Shown piece after piece: positions 9,056 to 12,797 of a stretch of DNA of 12,797 nt; within the stretch, counting starts at the first letter, position 1; each line of letters opens with the position of its first letter. This DNA comes from Faecalicoccus sp. (GTDB lineage: Bacteria; Bacillota_I; Bacilli_A; Erysipelotrichales; Erysipelotrichaceae), in assembly GCA_017941505.1 (NCBI GenBank), contig JAGAWH010000042.1, positions 1-12,797 on the forward strand, read 5' to 3'. Below the pieces are notes generated by a model that was not told the origin of the DNA, searched no databases, and saw only the letters and a program-made list of their open reading frames with translations. Both the position numbers and the translations under genes were made by a program.

Positions 9056-9586
9056 CTAACCTTTCAGTTTTTCTTTCATAGTGTTCAGCCGAGACAGAGC
9101 TGTATTATCCAAAATAAACTGCCCGGTCTGAACCCGAAGTCCGGCTATTAAAGAAGGATCTTCCTTAATATCCAGTTCTACTTTTTTATTCATCTTCTTC
9201 TCCAACATTGCCTTTAGATCAGCTTTCTGCTGTTCTGAAAGCGAAGAAGCGGAAGTTACTTTTACAACTTCAATATTCTTGGCCTGCCGCCAAATAGAAA
9301 CATATCCTTCATAAATTTCAGGAATATGTGCAATGACATTGTGTTCCGTCAAAATGCACAGATATCGATAAACGATATCGTCTACTTTTCCACTGAACAA
9401 TTCTGTAAGCCACTGTCTTTTTTGGACACGAGTCACCTTCGGATGCGCCAGTGCCTTGACAAAGTCGGCATTTTCACTCCATATTCCGGCAAGTTCCTTC
9501 ATGTCTTGTTCATATTCTTCAATTTTATTTCGGTCATTTGCCAGATCATAGAGTGCCTGGCTGTAAGGCAAATACGCTTCTACCAT
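9056..9586 (-). CDS. atpH: F-type ATP synthase delta subunit
   Basis: The peripheral stalk subunit linking the top of F1 (alpha N-termini) to the b dimer. At 176 residues it has normal length: a helical N-terminal domain ([24 protein letters not shown]) and a C-terminal part with [21 protein letters not shown] followed by [11 protein letters not shown]. The ATG lies inside the end of atpF, overlapping it by 7 nt, so it depends on coupled translation; no separate strong ribosome site is visible. Confidence 0.97.
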   Translation of the reverse strand: MVEAYLPYSQALYDLANDRNKIEEYEQDMKELAGIWSENADFVKALAHPKVTRVQKRQWLTELFSGKVDDIVYRYLCILTEHNVIAHIPEIYEGYVSIWRQAKNIEVVKVTSASSLSEQQKADLKAMLEKKMNKKVELDIKEDPSLIAGLRVQTGQFILDNTALSRLNTMKEKLKG

Positions 9587-10095
9587 TGACTCTCGCCTGC
9601 CTGTTCAATAAAGTCATCCACGAATTTTTTCTGTGTGGCTTCATCCATCTCTTTTTGAACAATCTTTTTCGCAGCCGCAATTGCGACATCGCTGATTGCG
9701 TTGCGCATATCTTTTTCAGCTGCCAGACGTTCACGCTCAATCTCTTCAGCTGCTTTCTCCCGGATTCTTGAAGCTTCATTTTCTGCTGATTCAAGAATCT
9801 GCTTCTTTTCCGCACCGGCTTGAGCGCGTGCATTTTCCAGAATTTCATGCGCTTCTTTACCGACATTCTTCAGTTTTTCATCATATTGTTCTTTTTCTGC
9901 CGCAGCCTGGTCGCGCAGCTCATGAGAAAAGTCAATATTTTCCTGAATCATATTCTGACGGTTTTCCATAAACGCAAGAATCTTATCCCAGAAAAATTTC
10001 TTTGCGATCAACACAATAAGGAGAGTGGATATCAGCACCAAGACAACATCTGTTAACGAAATTCGCAGATAGTTATCAATATTAAATCCATCCAT
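9580..10095 (-). CDS. atpF: F-type ATP synthase b subunit
   Basis: The membrane-anchored stator subunit, two per complex. It has one transmembrane helix near residues 14-32 (TDVVLVLISTLLIVLIAKKF), then FWDKILAFMENRQ, and a long charged helical stretch (about 45-150) rich in Ala, Glu and Lys that forms the right-handed coiled coil. The C-terminus contacts delta. At 171 residues it is normal size. The start is 20 nt after atpE. Its GAGGT ribosome site falls inside a small inverted repeat (10096-10108), which could lower initiation relative to atpE. Confidence 0.97.
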   Translation of the reverse strand: MDGFNIDNYLRISLTDVVLVLISTLLIVLIAKKFFWDKILAFMENRQNMIQENIDFSHELRDQAAAEKEQYDEKLKNVGKEAHEILENARAQAGAEKKQILESAENEASRIREKAAEEIERERLAAEKDMRNAISDVAIAAAKKIVQKEMDEATQKKFVDDFIEQAGESQW

Positions 10096-10108
10096 AGGTT
10101 ATAAACCT
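10096..10108 (-). promoter_or_regulatory. small hairpin covering the atpF ribosome site
   Basis: On the minus strand AGGTT-TAT-AACCT forms a 5-bp, 3-nt-loop hairpin right before the atpF ATG. It uses part of the GAGG ribosome site in its stem. It could hold down atpF translation compared with atpE, matching the need for many c but only two b subunits. The hairpin is short, so the effect is a guess. Confidence 0.4.
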
Positions 10109-10115
10109 CTAAAGT

Positions 10116-11074
<959 letters not shown>

Positions 11075-11088
<14 letters not shown>

Positions 11089-11458
11089 GCATATCCTCTC
11101 TTTCTAAATAAGCGTACACAAACAATGATACTTTGTGTGCCATAAATCCTGCTAACATGGCCAATACCGGCACATGTAGAAATGCAGCAACCGCAAATAT
11201 CAAGGTATATAAACCATAACGTTCCAGATATCCCTGTCTTCCCTGTTTTTCGCTATGTTCGGGGTCCGTATCTAAAGATACAGCCATCGATTGGATCATT
11301 CTAAATCCTATTAACCCGGTACCTGCTCCAATCCAGATACCAATCACGACATATAGCCAATTTGAAGAAAACAGAAAACCTGCAATCACAGAAATAATCA
11401 GTGTTAATATCAGGGTTATGTTTGTTACCCTTTTGTTTAAATACCGTAAATCATTCAT
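11075..11458 (-). CDS. atpI: AtpI-like ATP synthase assembly membrane protein
   Basis: A four-helix membrane protein (hydrophobic spans near residues 12-27, 33-50, 84-97 and 100-117 from the chosen start) in the place where AtpI is found in many bacteria. In other species AtpI helps assemble the c ring or supplies Mg2+. Similarity is mostly in hydrophobic pattern and position, so the call leans on context. I choose the ATG at 11458, with AAGGA 8 nt upstream. An in-frame ATG at 11467 would add three residues. The gene overlaps the preceding AtpZ-like gene and the following atpB, which shows tight coupling. Confidence 0.82.
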
Positions 11459-11633
11459 CGGCTTCATCCTTCTTTGCCATCAAAAGCTTAAAGCTTCCAA
11501 AGAGGCTGTAAGCTAATCCGATAAATATAAAAACCGGAGTTGTTCCCAGATAATTATCTATCTTATATCCGATATATACAAAGATCAGAATGGTGACAAG
11601 AAAGACGCCTGAAAATGCAATCATGTGCCGCAT
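11451..11633 (-). CDS. atpZ: AtpZ-like small membrane protein, 60 aa
   Basis: A 60-residue protein with two membrane helices (about 4-22 and 32-54) around the pattern GYKIDNYLGTTPVFIFIG, the mark of AtpZ-type proteins found beside AtpI in ATP synthase operons. Studied pairs are proposed to aid assembly or divalent cation supply. Its ATG overlaps the upp stop (TGATG), and its end overlaps the AtpI-like gene. Residue 4 is a second Met and an alternative start. Confidence 0.82.
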   Translation of the reverse strand: MRHMIAFSGVFLVTILIFVYIGYKIDNYLGTTPVFIFIGLAYSLFGSFKLLMAKKDEADE

Positions 11634-12253
11634 CAGTCAGTTCCGAAAATACGATCTCCGGCATCCCCTAAACCTGGGAGAATATATCCAACTTCATTTA
11701 GACACTTGTCCAAAACACCCAGATAAATATCTACATCCGGATATTCTTTTTCGATTTTTGCAACACCTTCCGGCGCACCAACAAGGCACATTAAGCGGAT
11801 ATTGTTTACTCCTTGATTTTTCACCATTTCAATAGCAGAAGCAGCAGAACCTCCGGTCGCCAGCATCGGATCCACAATCACAACAAAAGCATCCGCAATA
11901 TTTTTCGGATATCGTTCCAAATATGTGTGCGGCTCCAAAGTTGTTTCATCACGGTACATACCGATATGAGCAATCTTTGCCTCCGGCAGGATATTCGTGA
12001 TACCTTCTACCAGTCCTAAGCCGGCCCGTAAAATCGGAACTACAACGATATCTTTGGCAAATCGATATCCTGTAGTCGGAGCCAGCGGAGTTTCGATATC
12101 CACTTCGGATAACGGTACATCCTTAAAGACTTCAAAAGCCATCAGCGATCCTACTTCATTCACAAGCCGACGGAAATCCGGACTTTGGGTTTCCTTTTTC
12201 CGCATATTTGTGATCTTCTGAGAAATCAGCGGATGATCAATAATTTTAAGCAT
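11633..12253 (-). CDS. upp: uracil phosphoribosyltransferase
   Basis: A salvage enzyme converting uracil and PRPP to UMP in the cytoplasm. Its 206 residues match the family. The PRPP-binding loop is VVIVDPMLATGGSA (about 124-137), RAGLGLVEG lies near 76-84, and the uracil-binding end is GYILPGLGDAGDR (189-201). A GAGGTGA ribosome site and a sigma-A type promoter lie directly upstream. The gene leads the ATP synthase operon and joins it by a 1-nt stop/start overlap. The upp-atp link is also known in Bacillus and relatives. Confidence 0.98.
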   Translation of the reverse strand: MLKIIDHPLISQKITNMRKKETQSPDFRRLVNEVGSLMAFEVFKDVPLSEVDIETPLAPTTGYRFAKDIVVVPILRAGLGLVEGITNILPEAKIAHIGMYRDETTLEPHTYLERYPKNIADAFVVIVDPMLATGGSAASAIEMVKNQGVNNIRLMCLVGAPEGVAKIEKEYPDVDIYLGVLDKCLNEVGYILPGLGDAGDRIFGTD

Positions 12254-12277
12254 TTTTTAATCACCTCAATCAGTCAA

Positions 12278-12306
12278 ATTTTACCATGAATAGCACTAAA
12301 AAACAA
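12278..12306 (-). promoter_or_regulatory. predicted sigma-A promoter of the upp-atp operon
   Basis: On the minus strand TTGTTT (12301-12306) and TAAAAT (12278-12283) are separated by exactly 17 bp. A start about 7 bp further would fall near 12271, leaving a leader of under 20 nt before the upp ATG with its GAGGTGA site. This is the only good promoter seen for the whole 7.4-kb operon. Confidence 0.65.
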
Positions 12307-12331
12307 AATAAACACGTCCGGGATAGTGTAA

Positions 12332-12344
12332 AATAGTTACTATT
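12332..12344. repeat. short palindrome between IS66 remnant and upp
   Basis: AATAGT-T-ACTATT is a perfect 6-bp inverted repeat with a one-base centre, flanked by GTG and CAC that could extend it with a small gap. It lies about 25 bp upstream of the upp -35 box. It may be an operator or part of the IS66 end; neither can be shown here. Confidence 0.35.
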
Positions 12345-12355
12345 CACCGATAAAT

Positions 12356-12399
12356 AAAAAAGAGCCTTAGCTTAAAACTCGTGCCAAGTAAGCTAAGGC
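12356..12399 (-). terminator. hairpin terminator overlapping the IS66 transposase stop
   Basis: On the minus strand GCCTTAGCTTA (12389-12399) and TAAGCTAAGGC (12364-12374) form a perfect 11-bp stem with a 14-nt loop, followed by TCTTTTTT. The TAA stop (12367-12369) is part of the 3' arm. It should insulate the upp promoter from transcription coming out of the IS. Confidence 0.85.
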
Positions 12400-12797
12400 A
12401 TTTTCATTTCTGAGATTGGCGGTCTGTAAAAGAGTCAGTATGTCTGTATAGGCTGCCGCACTATCTTCTGATACAAACTGACCGGATATCTTCTTCTTGG
12501 TTTTAACCACCCGGCATTGCCTTTCAGCGGCATTATTTGTATAAGGCACGCTAAAATCAGTTATAAATCTCAGATGGTCGTCTTTAAACTTGATCATTCT
12601 CCTGAATGTCGCAACATAATCTGGTTCATATTTCTTGCTGCATCCACTGTTCTTCTCATAGTATTCAGCAAGCCCTCGTTTAGCGATTTCAAGATATTTT
12701 GTCTCGAATTCTATTATTTCCTGCTCGTCCATCCTTTCTTCGCCCGCCTCTATCAGCTCGTTCTTTCTTCTCAGCATCTTGTGCAGGAGTTCAAGCA
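12367..12797 (-). CDS. tnpC: IS66-family transposase, C-terminal part (cut by window edge)
   Basis: The last 142 codons of an IS66-type transposase. The frame is open to the window end, with LELLHK preceding the first Met at 12777, so that Met is not the start. The diagnostic segment is DFSVPYTNNAAERQCRVVK, with the third catalytic acid Glu in AER, followed by KKKISGQFVSEDSAAAYTDILTLLQTA, the conserved end of the DDE domain. Whether the rest of the element (tnpA, tnpB, other end) is complete cannot be seen. The visible part has no stop or frameshift. Confidence 0.93.
   Translation of the reverse strand, partial: LELLHKMLRRKNELIEAGEERMDEQEIIEFETKYLEIAKRGLAEYYEKNSGCSKKYEPDYVATFRRMIKFKDDHLRFITDFSVPYTNNAAERQCRVVKTKKKISGQFVSEDSAAAYTDILTLLQTANLRNENALAYLARVLS

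Noticed and set aside
9546..9866. 106-residue minus-strand frame inside atpF/atpH
   Set aside because: It is an Arg/Lys-rich shadow of atpF in another frame, with no independent support.

Overview
The window looks like a chromosomal segment of a low- to moderate-GC Bacillota, most likely Clostridia or Erysipelotrichia. The evidence is the upp-(atpZ)-atpI-atpBEFHAGDC gene order, AGGAGG-type ribosome sites, and a small CD1871A-type CXXC protein. I could not fix the genus from sequence alone. Every clearly recognised gene lies on the minus strand, so transcription runs from high to low coordinates.

Right edge (about 12300-12797): the C-terminal part of an IS66-family transposase, cut by the window end, with a strong hairpin terminator overlapping its stop codon. 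Next comes a short spacer with a good sigma-A type promoter. From it runs one tightly packed operon, 12253 down to 4849: upp (uracil salvage), two small membrane assembly proteins (AtpZ-like and AtpI-like), then a complete F-type ATP synthase in the order a, c, b, delta, alpha, gamma, beta, epsilon. Genes overlap or are separated by at most about 20 nt. The c subunit carries the Gln/Glu/Thr/Tyr pattern of sodium-binding c rings, so this enzyme may run on Na+.

The ATP synthase operon ends in a 101-nt element (4725-4825). It can fold into a compact three-way junction closed by an 11-bp perfect stem and followed by a U-run. Downstream is a second, three-gene operon. It encodes a lipoprotein with a TlpA/thioredoxin domain, a 50-residue single-span CXXC protein, and a NapH-like polytopic protein with many Cys motifs and two ferredoxin-type 4Fe-4S sites. 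Together they look like a membrane redox relay passing electrons across the membrane to an extracytoplasmic thiol protein; this is inference.

Left of about 2500 the DNA is visibly AT-richer and decayed. A sugar aminotransferase gene (DegT/DnrJ/EryC1/StrS family) lacks its N-terminus. It is also split by a complete 1195-bp insertion sequence (990-2184, IS1595-like transposase) with 25-bp imperfect terminal inverted repeats and an exact 8-bp target duplication (TATTTTTT). Removing the element and one duplication copy rejoins the aminotransferase reading frame exactly. The first 329 bases hold only a possible partial coding end and no confident gene. The left part reads as a degraded surface-polysaccharide island joined to conserved core genes.
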